From Rhodospirillaceae bacterium (GTDB lineage: Bacteria > Pseudomonadota > Alphaproteobacteria > UBA8366 > GCA-2717185), in contig PBDC01000039.1 in assembly GCA_002717185.1 (NCBI GenBank), positions 51,404 to 115,403 on the forward strand: a stretch of 64,000 nucleotides of DNA, in the 5' to 3' direction. A program made the translations under genes and the position numbers. Below the pieces are notes generated by a model, which ran no database searches, had not been told where the DNA came from, and worked only from the letters and a program-made list of their open reading frames with translations. Below, piece after piece: positions 46,247-55,849 of this stretch; position 1 is the stretch's first letter; each line of letters begins with the position of its first letter.

Positions 46247-46834
46247 ATGCAGCAAATCGAGCGTCTGATACAACTGCTAGCGCGGTTGCCTGGGCTGGGG
46301 CCGCGCTCCGCGCGTCGGGCTGCCCTGCAGATGATCAAGAAGCCTGACACGATTATGGAACCGCTTGCCCGCGCACTTGTTGACGCCGCCGACGCAATTC
46401 AGGCTTGCGGGACCTGCGGCAGTATCGATACCCGCAACCCCTGCGCAATCTGCGCAGATCCGGATCGTGACAGCACACAACTCTGCATCGTGGAAGAAGT
46501 GGCAGATTTGTGGGCAATAGAGCGCACAGGCAGCTTTCCAGGGCGCTATCACGTTCTGGGCGGGCGCCTGTCGGCGCTTGACGGTATCGGCCCGGAAGAC
46601 CTCAACATCGCCTCGCTGATAACCCGAGCCGCCGCGCAGGAGGTGACGGAAGTCATCCTGGCGACCAACTTGACAGTCGACGGCCAGACGACTGCGCATT
46701 ATCTGACAGAGCGCCTTAAATCGACAGGAGTTGCTGTCACGCGCTTAGCGCATGGTGTGCCAGTCGGCGGAGAGTTGGACTATCTCGATGACGGAACCCT
46801 CACCGCGGCCCTTCGCGCCCGACGGGCCCTATAA
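46247..46834 (+). CDS. recR: Recombination protein RecR
   Basis: The 195-residue protein acts with RecF and RecO in gap repair. It has the helix-hairpin-helix [23 protein letters not shown], the C4 zinc site [16 protein letters not shown], the Toprim start [43 protein letters not shown] and a C-terminal [28 protein letters not shown]. It is the last gene of the dnaX / ybaB / recR series. Confidence 0.94.
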   Translation: MQQIERLIQLLARLPGLGPRSARRAALQMIKKPDTIMEPLARALVDAADAIQACGTCGSIDTRNPCAICADPDRDSTQLCIVEEVADLWAIERTGSFPGRYHVLGGRLSALDGIGPEDLNIASLITRAAAQEVTEVILATNLTVDGQTTAHYLTERLKSTGVAVTRLAHGVPVGGELDYLDDGTLTAALRARRAL

Positions 46835-47376
46835 AATCAATAACGGCACTGTCATTTCGCCACTATTTGAAAATTCGAAAGTTTAATTCTCACACTAAAC
46901 TTCAGTCTCAAGATAGGTTCAATTTAGCATATTGTTTCTTGTTTCATTCGCCAGAGCACCGCTGGCTTTTATCGTTATGCCGGCCTTGGACAACGATCCG
47001 GTTACGGCGCAGGAAGACCACAATGGCACGATCCTCACTGTCTATCAGAAAAAGTCGCTTTGGTTCGCTAGCAAATGCGGGGCGACTTGCCTGCCGGGCG
47101 CAGCCGACCCCCGGCGATTGAAATTCCCCGCGCATCGCAGCCCGCATTTGTGTTCATAAGTGCAGCCAAACCGGCCCGGACACGTGATCTCGGATAATTT
47201 TAAAACCAGCCCTGGCAAGGTCAGAGGCGCTATTGCGCACCGCCGATAGAGGGACAGGTCCTAGCGGTGCGCAGCGTTTTCTTTTTAGTGGCATTCTTAA
47301 CTAATTGTAAACAGTCCAGGACTAATTCCCCGAACAGGTGCTATCGTCGCAGCGAAAACGGTTAAGGCGATAGCAG
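46835..47376. other. 542-base gap with a possible small gene and a terminator-like hairpin
   Basis: The region has no recognised gene. A plus-strand frame from TTG 46932 to 47159 (75 codons) reads like a short hydrophobic-led protein, MFLVSFARAPLAFIVMPALD, later QKKSLWFASKCGATC; support is weak. At 47235-47272 the arms GCGCACCGC / GCGGTGCGC pair perfectly (nine pairs, plus one more T-A and a T-G) around a 20-base loop and are followed by a T-rich run. This looks like a rho-independent terminator that has no obvious gene to serve. Confidence 0.4.
47235..47284 (+). terminator. Terminator-like hairpin
   Basis: GCGCACCGC (47235-47243) pairs with GCGGTGCGC (47264-47272), a nine-base GC-rich stem with a 20-base loop, followed by GCGTTTTCTTTTT. 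It sits 400 bases after recR and 90 bases before the cupin gene; a transcript ending here must start in the gap or read through from recR. Confidence 0.55.
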
Positions 47377-47823
47377 ATGAGCACGAAACCCACCCTCAAA
47401 TCCGCACGCAAAACGCACAAAGAACCGGTATTCGGTCAGCCGGAACGGATGCAACCGGGGATCGGCCGGTTCGCCAACACCACCCAAATGATCTTCCATC
47501 CGACGGAGGAGAATCCGACAGCGCCCAACGCTGGGGTGCTTACCTATGAGCCGGGCTCCGGCTTCCCTTTGCATCTGCATGATTTCGCTCAAGTCTGGTA
47601 CGTACTCGAAGGCGAATGCCGGTTCGGCGAACGAACCCTCACGAAAGGCGACATGGTCTACATGGAAGATCCGCATATCGAATATGAAATGCATACGAAG
47701 AACGGCTGCCGCATCTTGTTCGTGCAGTATCCGGGCCCAAATACCGGCGGACGCCCAATTTACGACGAACGTTTCAATAAGTCCGAAAAACCGAACATAG
47801 AAAAGCAAGACCTAACGCAATAA
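47377..47823 (+). CDS. Cupin domain protein
   Basis: The 148-residue protein has the cupin motifs: GVLTYEPGSGFPLHLHDFAQVWYVLEGECRFGERTLTKGDMVYMEDPHIEYEMHTKNGC. The two histidines of HLHDF and the Glu of VLEGE are likely metal ligands, as is the His in MEDPHIEY. Function beyond a small metal-binding beta barrel is not clear. It lies upstream of the nitronate monooxygenase gene on the same strand with a 110-base gap. Confidence 0.85.
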   Translation: MSTKPTLKSARKTHKEPVFGQPERMQPGIGRFANTTQMIFHPTEENPTAPNAGVLTYEPGSGFPLHLHDFAQVWYVLEGECRFGERTLTKGDMVYMEDPHIEYEMHTKNGCRILFVQYPGPNTGGRPIYDERFNKSEKPNIEKQDLTQ

Positions 47824-47935
47824 TCCATGCCAATTTGAGAAAGCAGCGATACCATAAACTTGTTATTCACTTGCAATAGCGGAACTAGACTTCTCTCACG
47901 ATTGCTATCTAATACACCCACGAGGTCCTGAAACG

Positions 47936-49018
47936 ATGTGGCCGGATCACCGACTTCTGGAACTTTTCGACACAGAACATCCAATCGTGCAAGCACCGAT
48001 GGCGGGGTCGGGTGGAACGGCATTAACTGTATCGGTCAGTGAAGCTGGAGGTCTTGGCTCTTTCCCCGGCGCAAGCTTTAACGCTGATAAGCTGCAGTCC
48101 AAGATCGGTATCATCCAGCAACGCACAGCGAAACCATTCAACGTAAACTTTTTCTGCCACACGCCAGCGGTTCCCGATCCGGCACGCGAAGCGGCATGGA
48201 AGAAAACTTTGTCCGGCTATTACGCCCAGTTCGGCATAGAGCCTAATTCGGCGGCGACCGGCATGGCGCGCGAACCCTTTGACGATGACGCCTGCGCAGT
48301 CATCGAAAAACTCAAGCACAAAGTCGTGAGCTTTCACTACGGGCTTCCGGCTGAGCCGCTACTGACCAGGGTCAAGGGCGCCGGTTGTTGTATTATCAGC
48401 TCTGCGACGACTGTAGCAGAAGCGCGTTGGCTAGAAGAACGAGGGTGCGACGCGATCATCGCACAAGGCGTCGAAGCCGGCGGTCATAGGGGTATGTTCC
48501 TGACGGAAGATGTAGCGTCACAGGTTGGCACCTTCGCGTTAGTGCCGCAAGTAGCCGATGCGGTTGCGGTTCCCGTCATTGCCGCTGGCGGGATTGGCGA
48601 TGGCCGCGGCATAGCGGCCGCGCTGGCGCTGGGAGCGTCAGGCGTGCAAATGGGAACCGCCTACCTGTTTACACCGCAGTCGCTGATTGGCGATTCCTAC
48701 CGCAAGGCGCTACGTGGCGCGCAAGACGATATCACAAGCATTACCAACCTATTTTCAGGCCGGCCAGCACGCGGCATCGTTAACCGTCTGATGCGCGAAA
48801 TCGGCCCAATGTCAGATGCGGCGCCAGCCTTTCCTCTCGCAAGCGCCGCGCTGGCCCCCCTGCAGGCGAGGGATAAGGAAGCGGGCTCGATGGATTTTAC
48901 GCAGGTTTGGGCCGGCCAGGCCGGTGCATTCGGCCGCGCCCTTGACGCCGGAGAACTGACGCAACAACTCGCCAGTGATGCATTATTGCGCCTATCTTCA
49001 ATTGCACCCAACCGTTAA
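47936..49018 (+). CDS. Nitronate monooxygenase family flavoprotein (NPD/2-nitropropane dioxygenase)
   Basis: The 360-residue FMN protein has HPIVQAPMAGSGGTALTVSVSEAGGLGSFPGA, SSATTVAEARWLEERGCDAIIAQGVEAGGHRGMFL (FMN and active-site region), PVIAAGGIGDGRGIAAALALGASGVQMGTAYLFTPQS. This is the nitronate monooxygenase type of the TIM-barrel FMN enzymes; some relatives are enoyl-ACP reductases (FabK) or NADH:quinone reductases. Its stop overlaps that of the convergent DUF2064 gene. Confidence 0.87.
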   Translation: MWPDHRLLELFDTEHPIVQAPMAGSGGTALTVSVSEAGGLGSFPGASFNADKLQSKIGIIQQRTAKPFNVNFFCHTPAVPDPAREAAWKKTLSGYYAQFGIEPNSAATGMAREPFDDDACAVIEKLKHKVVSFHYGLPAEPLLTRVKGAGCCIISSATTVAEARWLEERGCDAIIAQGVEAGGHRGMFLTEDVASQVGTFALVPQVADAVAVPVIAAGGIGDGRGIAAALALGASGVQMGTAYLFTPQSLIGDSYRKALRGAQDDITSITNLFSGRPARGIVNRLMREIGPMSDAAPAFPLASAALAPLQARDKEAGSMDFTQVWAGQAGAFGRALDAGELTQQLASDALLRLSSIAPNR

Positions 49019-49590
49019 CGCTTTAGCCATCGTTCCAGCGCAGGACCATCGTCTATATCAATGAGTGTTTCCAGCAGCGCATAGCTAAATTTATCGCCCA
49101 GATTAATGATCGTGTCACCAAGCGCATGCCGCGTCGACCAGCGAACGGCTTTGAAAAGGTCCGGGAGCATCGGCCTGCGGCGCGTTCCCACAAGCCAGTA
49201 GCCGCCATCAACAGCCGGCCCAAATACCACATCGTACCGGCCGAGTGCGCGGAATGCCGCTGCGACATGCGATGGCTGAATATCCGGGATGTCGGATCCG
49301 ATGATGACGACAGGCCCCGGCGTAAAACCGCGCATCGCCCATTTCATGCGCCGGCCCAGATCGCCGCTCGGCTGTTTCATTCGCTTAACGCCAGCAGGCC
49401 ACCGCATCGCCCCCCCCGTCGTCGCCAACCAAGTGTCCCACCTTCTATCAGCCATAAGCCGACGAACAGTAGCGTCCAATGCCAATCTCTGAAACCGAGC
49501 TGCGGCGACCATACCGATATCAGCCGCGAGACGGCGTTTCGCCTGTCCCAACCGGGGAGCCTTAGCGAATATCGCCAGATGGTTCTTCAT
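49015..49590 (-). CDS. TIGR04282-type glycosyltransferase-like protein (DUF2064)
   Basis: The 191-residue protein is of the DUF2064 type: KNHLAIFAKAPRLGQAKRRLAADIG, LARQ-like AARFQRLALDATVRRLM, PVVIIGSDIPDIQPSHVAAAFRALGRYDVVFGPAVDGGYWLVG and WSTRHALGDTI. This family is usually encoded beside a TIGR04283 glycosyltransferase, as here, and has been linked to arsenosugar biosynthesis clusters. The ATG at 49590 overlaps the stop of that partner gene (ATGA); a frame to 49647 lies inside it. Confidence 0.83.
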   Translation of the reverse strand: MKNHLAIFAKAPRLGQAKRRLAADIGMVAAARFQRLALDATVRRLMADRRWDTWLATTGGAMRWPAGVKRMKQPSGDLGRRMKWAMRGFTPGPVVIIGSDIPDIQPSHVAAAFRALGRYDVVFGPAVDGGYWLVGTRRRPMLPDLFKAVRWSTRHALGDTIINLGDKFSYALLETLIDIDDGPALERWLKR

Positions 49591-50273
49591 TCGTAGATCT
49601 TCACTATGACGCGCGGATGCACTCCCAAAAAGTATAGCGACAGACAAAAGAAATTGCGCAAAGGCCGCCAGAGATAGCCGTCCCTCCGGTACCGCTCAGC
49701 CGACGTGACAGCGTTGCGCGGCAGATGTACCAACCGTGGACGTCCAATACGCCTTACGATATCGATATCTTCCATCAGCGGAAGTGGTTTAAAGCCACCT
49801 ATTTTTCGGTAAAAATCCCGCGAGATCAGTAGCCCCTGGTCACCATAGGGCAGCCGGAACAGAGCGATGCGCAATGCCACAAAAATTTCCAAAACCCTGG
49901 CCCGTTTCCTATTATCATCCAGTTTAAAACTGAAGAATCCGGCACGCTGGTTATTTTTTTCCTTGTGCATAAACGCCCAGACAAACTCATGCCATCGGGG
50001 TTCAAGGCTGGTGTCGGCATGCAAAAAAAGCAACCATCGTCCCTTAGCAACAGCCGCCGCGGCAGCCAGTTGCTGACCACGTCCCCGTTTTGCCGTCACG
50101 ACCCGCGCACCCGCCGCAACTGCAATTTCATGTGTTTCATCAGTCGAGCCACCATCCGCGAAGATGACCTCATGGACCAGATTAAGCGCATTAAAAGATG
50201 CCAGAGGCGGCAGACTGCGGCGCAGCCCGCCCCCCGCGTTCAAGGTCGGAATAATGATGCTCAAATCGGCCAT
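49587..50273 (-). CDS. TIGR04283 family glycosyltransferase
   Basis: The 228-residue GT-A-fold family 2 glycosyltransferase has DLSIIIPTLNAGGGLRRSL, EVIFADGGSTDETHEIA (Asp-based nucleotide site), GRWLLFLHADTSLEPRWHEFV with the metal-binding acid pair, and FYRKIGGFKPLPLMEDIDIVRRI. Members are named arsenosugar-biosynthesis glycosyltransferases. No arsS radical SAM gene or arsM is in the neighbourhood. It heads a two-gene minus-strand unit with the DUF2064 protein. Confidence 0.85.
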   Translation of the reverse strand: MADLSIIIPTLNAGGGLRRSLPPLASFNALNLVHEVIFADGGSTDETHEIAVAAGARVVTAKRGRGQQLAAAAAVAKGRWLLFLHADTSLEPRWHEFVWAFMHKEKNNQRAGFFSFKLDDNRKRARVLEIFVALRIALFRLPYGDQGLLISRDFYRKIGGFKPLPLMEDIDIVRRIGRPRLVHLPRNAVTSAERYRRDGYLWRPLRNFFCLSLYFLGVHPRVIVKIYE

Positions 50274-50358
50274 TAGTCAAAGTTATCGCCCAACGACCTC
50301 AATCGAGCAACTATCAAAAATACTTGCGTGTTCATGTTTTGTTCCATAATATTTTCTA

Positions 50359-51438
50359 ATGCATATTTTGACGCCTATCCGGGCGCGCAAAGGACGCGGC
50401 GCGGCGAGCAACAGGACGGGCCGGTTCGAAGCGCAGGTGCGCGTTCATGTTAACGATGGCTGGGTCGGTGATAGCGAGCCCCCTCCTCCCGTTCGGACGA
50501 CCATCGGAATCGACAATGCGCGCAAGGCCATCGCCTATAACGGGTCACCAGACGTTCCTTTCGACCGCTCGATCAACCCTTATCGTGGTTGTGAGCACGG
50601 TTGCAGCTATTGTTTTGCACGACCGACCCACGCTTATTACGGGCTTTCTCCGGGTCTCGATTTCGAGACGCGCCTGTTTCAGAAACCAAACGCACCTGCG
50701 CGATTGGCCGAAGAGCTGCGCAAACCCAACTACGGGCCGGCCTTTATCGCGCTTGGCTCAAACACCGATCCCTATCAGCCGATCGAACAGAAATTGCAAA
50801 TCACCCGCAAAATTCTGGAAGTGCTTTGGGAATTCCGGCACCCCTGCACTATCATCACAAAATCGCCGCTTGTGATCCGGGATATCGATATTATTCAACC
50901 AATGGCGGCGGCAGGTTTGGCCGCCGTCTCCATTTCGGTCACCACACTCGACCGAGATTTGGCGCGAAGGTTGGAGCCGCGCGCACCAACGCCAGCGAAA
51001 CGTCTGGCCGCAATACGCACACTGAGTGAAGCAAATATCCCGGTATGTGTCCTGGCCGCGCCAATGATCCCAGCTCTAAACGATGCCGAGTTAGAGTCGA
51101 TCCTCTCCGCGGCAAAGGAGGCCGGCGCCTGCTATGCAAACTACACACTGCTCCGTCTGCCACTAGAAATCCGAGACCTGTTCGTCGAGTGGCTGCATGC
51201 CCACTATCCAGGCCGGGCCAAGCACGTCATGGCTTTAGTGCGCAACACTCGGGGTGGCGCCGACTACGATTCAACCTGGGGCCAGCGTCGTACAGGTACC
51301 GGCGTATACGCTGACATGCTAGCCAATCGCTTTATCCTTGCGCGACGCAAGCTGGGTTTGGACAAGCGCGCCCCCACGTTGGACACCTCGCAATTCAACC
51401 CTCCGCCGGCGCCTGGAGATCAACTCAAGTTGCTCTAG
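50359..51438 (+). CDS. PA0069-type radical SAM protein
   Basis: The 359-residue protein has the radical SAM cluster site RGCEHGCSYCFARPTHAYYGLSPGLDFETRLFQKPNAP (CxxxCxxC in CEHGCSYC), PFDRSINPYRGC, GSNTDPYQPIEQKLQITRKILEV and CTIITKSPLVIRDIDII. It belongs to the group named after Pseudomonas PA0069, related to spore photoproduct lyase-type proteins, function unknown. An N-terminal segment (residues 1-60) is basic. It begins 86 bases after the glycosyltransferase gene on the opposite strand (divergent). Confidence 0.88.
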   Translation: MHILTPIRARKGRGAASNRTGRFEAQVRVHVNDGWVGDSEPPPPVRTTIGIDNARKAIAYNGSPDVPFDRSINPYRGCEHGCSYCFARPTHAYYGLSPGLDFETRLFQKPNAPARLAEELRKPNYGPAFIALGSNTDPYQPIEQKLQITRKILEVLWEFRHPCTIITKSPLVIRDIDIIQPMAAAGLAAVSISVTTLDRDLARRLEPRAPTPAKRLAAIRTLSEANIPVCVLAAPMIPALNDAELESILSAAKEAGACYANYTLLRLPLEIRDLFVEWLHAHYPGRAKHVMALVRNTRGGADYDSTWGQRRTGTGVYADMLANRFILARRKLGLDKRAPTLDTSQFNPPPAPGDQLKLL

Positions 51439-51468
51439 ATAAAAGCCGAATCAGTTAAAGTAGTGGCC

Positions 51469-52875
51469 ATGGAAAGCAGCCTAGATCTGACGGGAATTGC
51501 GGTGGTCGTGACGGCCGCAACTCTTTGTGGCACCTTAATCCGGCGACTCGGTCAGCCATCAATCGTTGGTTATATTTTTGCTGGCATCCTGCTTGGCCCA
51601 TCCGGCCTGGCGCTGATAAGTGACCGCGGCCAGGTTGGAACACTGGCGGAGCTGGGCGTACTGATGTTGCTCTACTTCGTGGGCATGGAGTTGTCGCTGC
51701 GAAGTTTTCGCCGCAGTTGGCGGATCGCCGTCTTCACTGCTCTACTGCAAATCGTCGCCAGCGTCGTATTGCTGCTGGCCTTTACTCGACTATTCAATTG
51801 GTCAGCCTCACACGCCATCCTATTTGGCTTCGTGCTAGCACTAAGCAGCACGGTCGTTGCAATCCGAATGCTGGAGGAGGTTGGTGAGTTGCGCACACGT
51901 GTCGGTCGCATCACTGTCGGTGTACTCGTTGCACAGGACTTGGCCGTCGCGCCCATGCTGATAGTAGTCGACGGCATGTCCGGTGAAGCGTTTCAGTACT
52001 CCCTCGTTTTCAAAATCGTCCTGTCTATTGGATTGCTGGCCGCTGCGACTTTGTATCTCAGCCGACGGCGACACGTGAACCTACCACTGGTGGCCGTTAC
52101 CGTGGGCAGCGTAGATCTGACGCCCGTTGCAGCGCTGACCTGGTGTTTTGGCTTCGCCGCGATAGCTGGCATCATGGGACTATCACCTGCCTTTGGAGCG
52201 TTTTTCGCTGGACTGCTAATCGGCAGCAGCGCACAGCGTCATGCGGTCAGCGAGACCGCGAGACCGATACAGAGTGTTCTGTTAATGGTTTTCTTCCTGT
52301 CGATTGGCCTGCTGATCGATCTCCAGTTCCTCTGGGATAATATTGGGCTTGTCCTAATGCTCTGGCTGTTCATCGTGGTGTTCAAGACAGCGCTGAACAC
52401 TGGTGTACTGCGCTTCATGGGCGAAACCTGGCAGCGTGCCTTTTTGTCCAGCTTGATTCTGGCACAGATCGGCGAGTTCTCTTTCGTGCTCGGCGCCGCA
52501 GCAATCGACCGGCAGGTTGTCGATGCCGATATCCATCGCCTGATCGTCGCGGTAACAGTCGTCTCCTTAGTGACCAGCCCGCTTTGGTTAAATAGCGCCC
52601 GCCGACTGCATCACCGCGCGGCGCAGCATCCCGAAACACTTGGCGCACTGTTGCGGCTCGTATATTTCCGCGAATGGCGCCTAACCCGCCGTGCATCGAT
52701 GGCGCTAGCGATTTTCGCAATCACCAGCATCGAAAAAGCACGACAGCTTTTCAAACAGCTTACCGCGCGTCGGAGAATCAAGACTACGACCCAAATTCCG
52801 CAGCAGAGAGATTTATCGGCCTTACCGCCACCAGAAAAAAGCCCGGATGGGCATGCCCAAAAACCCGATGCCTGA
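51469..52875 (+). CDS. Cation:proton antiporter of the CPA2/KefB type
   Basis: The 468-residue protein has about 12-13 membrane segments with the Na_H_Exchanger pattern: IRRLGQPSIVGYIFAGILLGPSGLALI, LMLLYFVGMELSLRSFR, GFVLALSSTVVAIRMLEEVGELRTRVGRITVGVLVAQDLAVAPML, GLSPAFGAFFAGLLIGSSAQR and LAQIGEFSFVLGAAAID. It lacks the C-terminal RCK/TrkA domain of KefB, ending with about 85 cytoplasmic residues. I use ATG 51469; GTG 51463 is in frame. Its end overlaps rnhB's start. Confidence 0.85.
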   Translation: MESSLDLTGIAVVVTAATLCGTLIRRLGQPSIVGYIFAGILLGPSGLALISDRGQVGTLAELGVLMLLYFVGMELSLRSFRRSWRIAVFTALLQIVASVVLLLAFTRLFNWSASHAILFGFVLALSSTVVAIRMLEEVGELRTRVGRITVGVLVAQDLAVAPMLIVVDGMSGEAFQYSLVFKIVLSIGLLAAATLYLSRRRHVNLPLVAVTVGSVDLTPVAALTWCFGFAAIAGIMGLSPAFGAFFAGLLIGSSAQRHAVSETARPIQSVLLMVFFLSIGLLIDLQFLWDNIGLVLMLWLFIVVFKTALNTGVLRFMGETWQRAFLSSLILAQIGEFSFVLGAAAIDRQVVDADIHRLIVAVTVVSLVTSPLWLNSARRLHHRAAQHPETLGALLRLVYFREWRLTRRASMALAIFAITSIEKARQLFKQLTARRRIKTTTQIPQQRDLSALPPPEKSPDGHAQKPDA

Positions 52876-53470
52876 TTTTGCTATAGAAAAAAGCGCTGAC
52901 GGTCTCGTCGCTGGAATTGACGAGGCGGGCCGCGGGCCTTGGGCTGGGCCGGTCATCGCCGCCGCCGTGGTCCTAGATCCAACGACACTGCCACGATCAA
53001 TAAAAGACCGGCTCGACGATTCTAAAAAGCTGTCGGCAAAGGTACGTTGCGGCCTTTTCGAGGCACTGGGGGACTACGCGCAGCTTGGTGTCGGGATTGC
53101 AAGCGTCTCGGAAATAGATACGCATAACATTTTGTCCGGGACAATGCTGGCGATGCAACGCGCCGTTATAAACCTGCCTGTCCCACCCGATCACGCGCTG
53201 GTGGACGGCAACCGGTCGCCGAAACTGTCCTGCACGGTCCAGACGGTCGTGCGTGGCGACGGGCTTTCCCTTTCTATTGCCGCAGCCTCAATCGTCGCCA
53301 AGGTAACACGCGATAGAATCATGTCGGCACTAGCCCTCGAACACCCCGGTTACGGGTGGGAGCGGAATGCCGGTTACGGAACAAAAGAGCACCGTGAGGG
53401 GCTTGAGCAGTTAGGCGTCACTAACCATCATCGCCGTAGTTTCAAACCTATAGCGGCTTTTCTCAAGTAA
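52868..53470 (+). CDS. rnhB: Ribonuclease HII
   Basis: The 200-residue enzyme cuts RNA in RNA/DNA hybrids and removes misinserted ribonucleotides. Visible features are VAGIDEAGRGPWAGPVIAAAVVL (first Asp-Glu pair), DSKKLS, PPDHALVDGN (catalytic Asp) and AAASIVAKVTRDRIM (second Asp), then HPGYGWERNAGYGTKEHREGL. Several ATGs in frame lie in the end of the antiporter gene (52847, 52853, 52868); I chose the last, closest to the conserved domain. A weak terminator follows. Confidence 0.92.
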   Translation: MPDFAIEKSADGLVAGIDEAGRGPWAGPVIAAAVVLDPTTLPRSIKDRLDDSKKLSAKVRCGLFEALGDYAQLGVGIASVSEIDTHNILSGTMLAMQRAVINLPVPPDHALVDGNRSPKLSCTVQTVVRGDGLSLSIAAASIVAKVTRDRIMSALALEHPGYGWERNAGYGTKEHREGLEQLGVTNHHRRSFKPIAAFLK

Positions 53471-53472
53471 AA

Positions 53473-54646
<1,174 letters not shown>

Positions 54647-54652
54647 TCCTTT

Positions 54653-55816
54653 TTAAACTTCGACCCGGTACCTGGCTACCTTATCCTCATCCAGGGTGAC
54701 ACCGAGACCGGGCCCGTCCGGCACCGAAATCTCACCATCTATCGGGCGCATTGGGTTTTCCACGATATCGTCGGCCAACGCGCCGCTAACTCCAACGGCG
54801 AATACCCCCTCCATCACCGGATTCGGCGAAGCGGCACACATCTGCGCGACGGATGAAGTCGCGACACTCGTACTTGGATGATTACCGGGATAAATACGCA
54901 TACCCGCGGCCTGCGCCAACACCCAAAGATGACGTATGTAGTGGATGCCGCCATTTTTCGCTGTCTTGGTCTGCACCACACTGGCGGCACGCTTGCGTAT
55001 TACTTCCAGCAGACTGTGATCGGTCGATACCGACTCGTCGGCCATAATCGGAATATCCACCGCCCGCGCCAGTTCTGCCAGACCGTCGATATCCCAGATC
55101 GCAATCGGTTGCTCCGCTGCGTCGATATCGAAAGGTTCCATCTTTTTCAGGAGACGGCGCGCCGCATCGTAATTCATGCCCGCGTTGGCATCGACCCGCA
55201 AAACGATGTCGTCGCCGAACCGCTCACGCAGCGCCGCTACGTTGCGCAGGTCTGCCGTCGAGTCGATCCCAATCTTAAGTCCCAGATGGCGAAATCCGCT
55301 ATCGAAGAAGCCTTGCGCGGAGTCCAGCAGTTCCTCCACCGTAGGTTTAATCGAGAGCACCGCCCCAACCCGCACCCGATCTCGGCATCTGCCGCCGAGT
55401 AGCCCGTGGATTGGCACATTGAGGAGCTTGCCAATTAGATCATACAACGCGTCTCCAATCGCCGCCTGTGCGTATAGCGAGTTGTAAAGGCTGGCATTAA
55501 GGTCGTGCATGATCGCATTGACCTCGAACGGGGAGCGACCGATCAGCAGCGGGGCGAACTGGTCTTGGATCGATCGCATCAGGTTGGGCAACGTTTCCGC
55601 GCTACCTTGCCTGCGCCAAGCCTGTGTCTCACCGATGCCAAAAACGCCTTGATCGGCATGAATACGGACGATTAGAACTTCAAGAAAGTCGCGTGTCGCC
55701 GATGAGATCTGAAACGGTGACGCAAAGGGCAAATGCAGTGGGATCGTCTCCACTTCCCGGATTTTCACCGACAGGTCCTCTCCGAAGTCAGTTCTGCTGA
55801 CATCGATATCGGTCAT
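54653..55816 (-). CDS. Mandelate racemase/muconate lactonizing enzyme family protein
   Basis: This 387-residue enolase-superfamily protein has the capping domain at the N-terminus and a TIM barrel with metal ligands Asp209 (RVDANAGM), Glu235 (DAAEQPI) and Asp260 (MADESVS). The catalytic residues near Lys284 and Lys287 (QTKTAKNGG) fit the MLE or dipeptide-epimerase group. The first Lys of the KxK base motif is replaced: the strand reads HLGLKIG, Gly179-Leu180-Lys181, leaving one base. The substrate is unknown. It is convergent with ccrM and divergent from nothing nearby; mutY follows upstream on the same strand. Confidence 0.85.
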   Translation of the reverse strand: MTDIDVSRTDFGEDLSVKIREVETIPLHLPFASPFQISSATRDFLEVLIVRIHADQGVFGIGETQAWRRQGSAETLPNLMRSIQDQFAPLLIGRSPFEVNAIMHDLNASLYNSLYAQAAIGDALYDLIGKLLNVPIHGLLGGRCRDRVRVGAVLSIKPTVEELLDSAQGFFDSGFRHLGLKIGIDSTADLRNVAALRERFGDDIVLRVDANAGMNYDAARRLLKKMEPFDIDAAEQPIAIWDIDGLAELARAVDIPIMADESVSTDHSLLEVIRKRAASVVQTKTAKNGGIHYIRHLWVLAQAAGMRIYPGNHPSTSVATSSVAQMCAASPNPVMEGVFAVGVSGALADDIVENPMRPIDGEISVPDGPGLGVTLDEDKVARYRVEV

Positions 55817-55849
55817 CCTGCTATCTCCTTCTGATACGTTCTCCAGACC

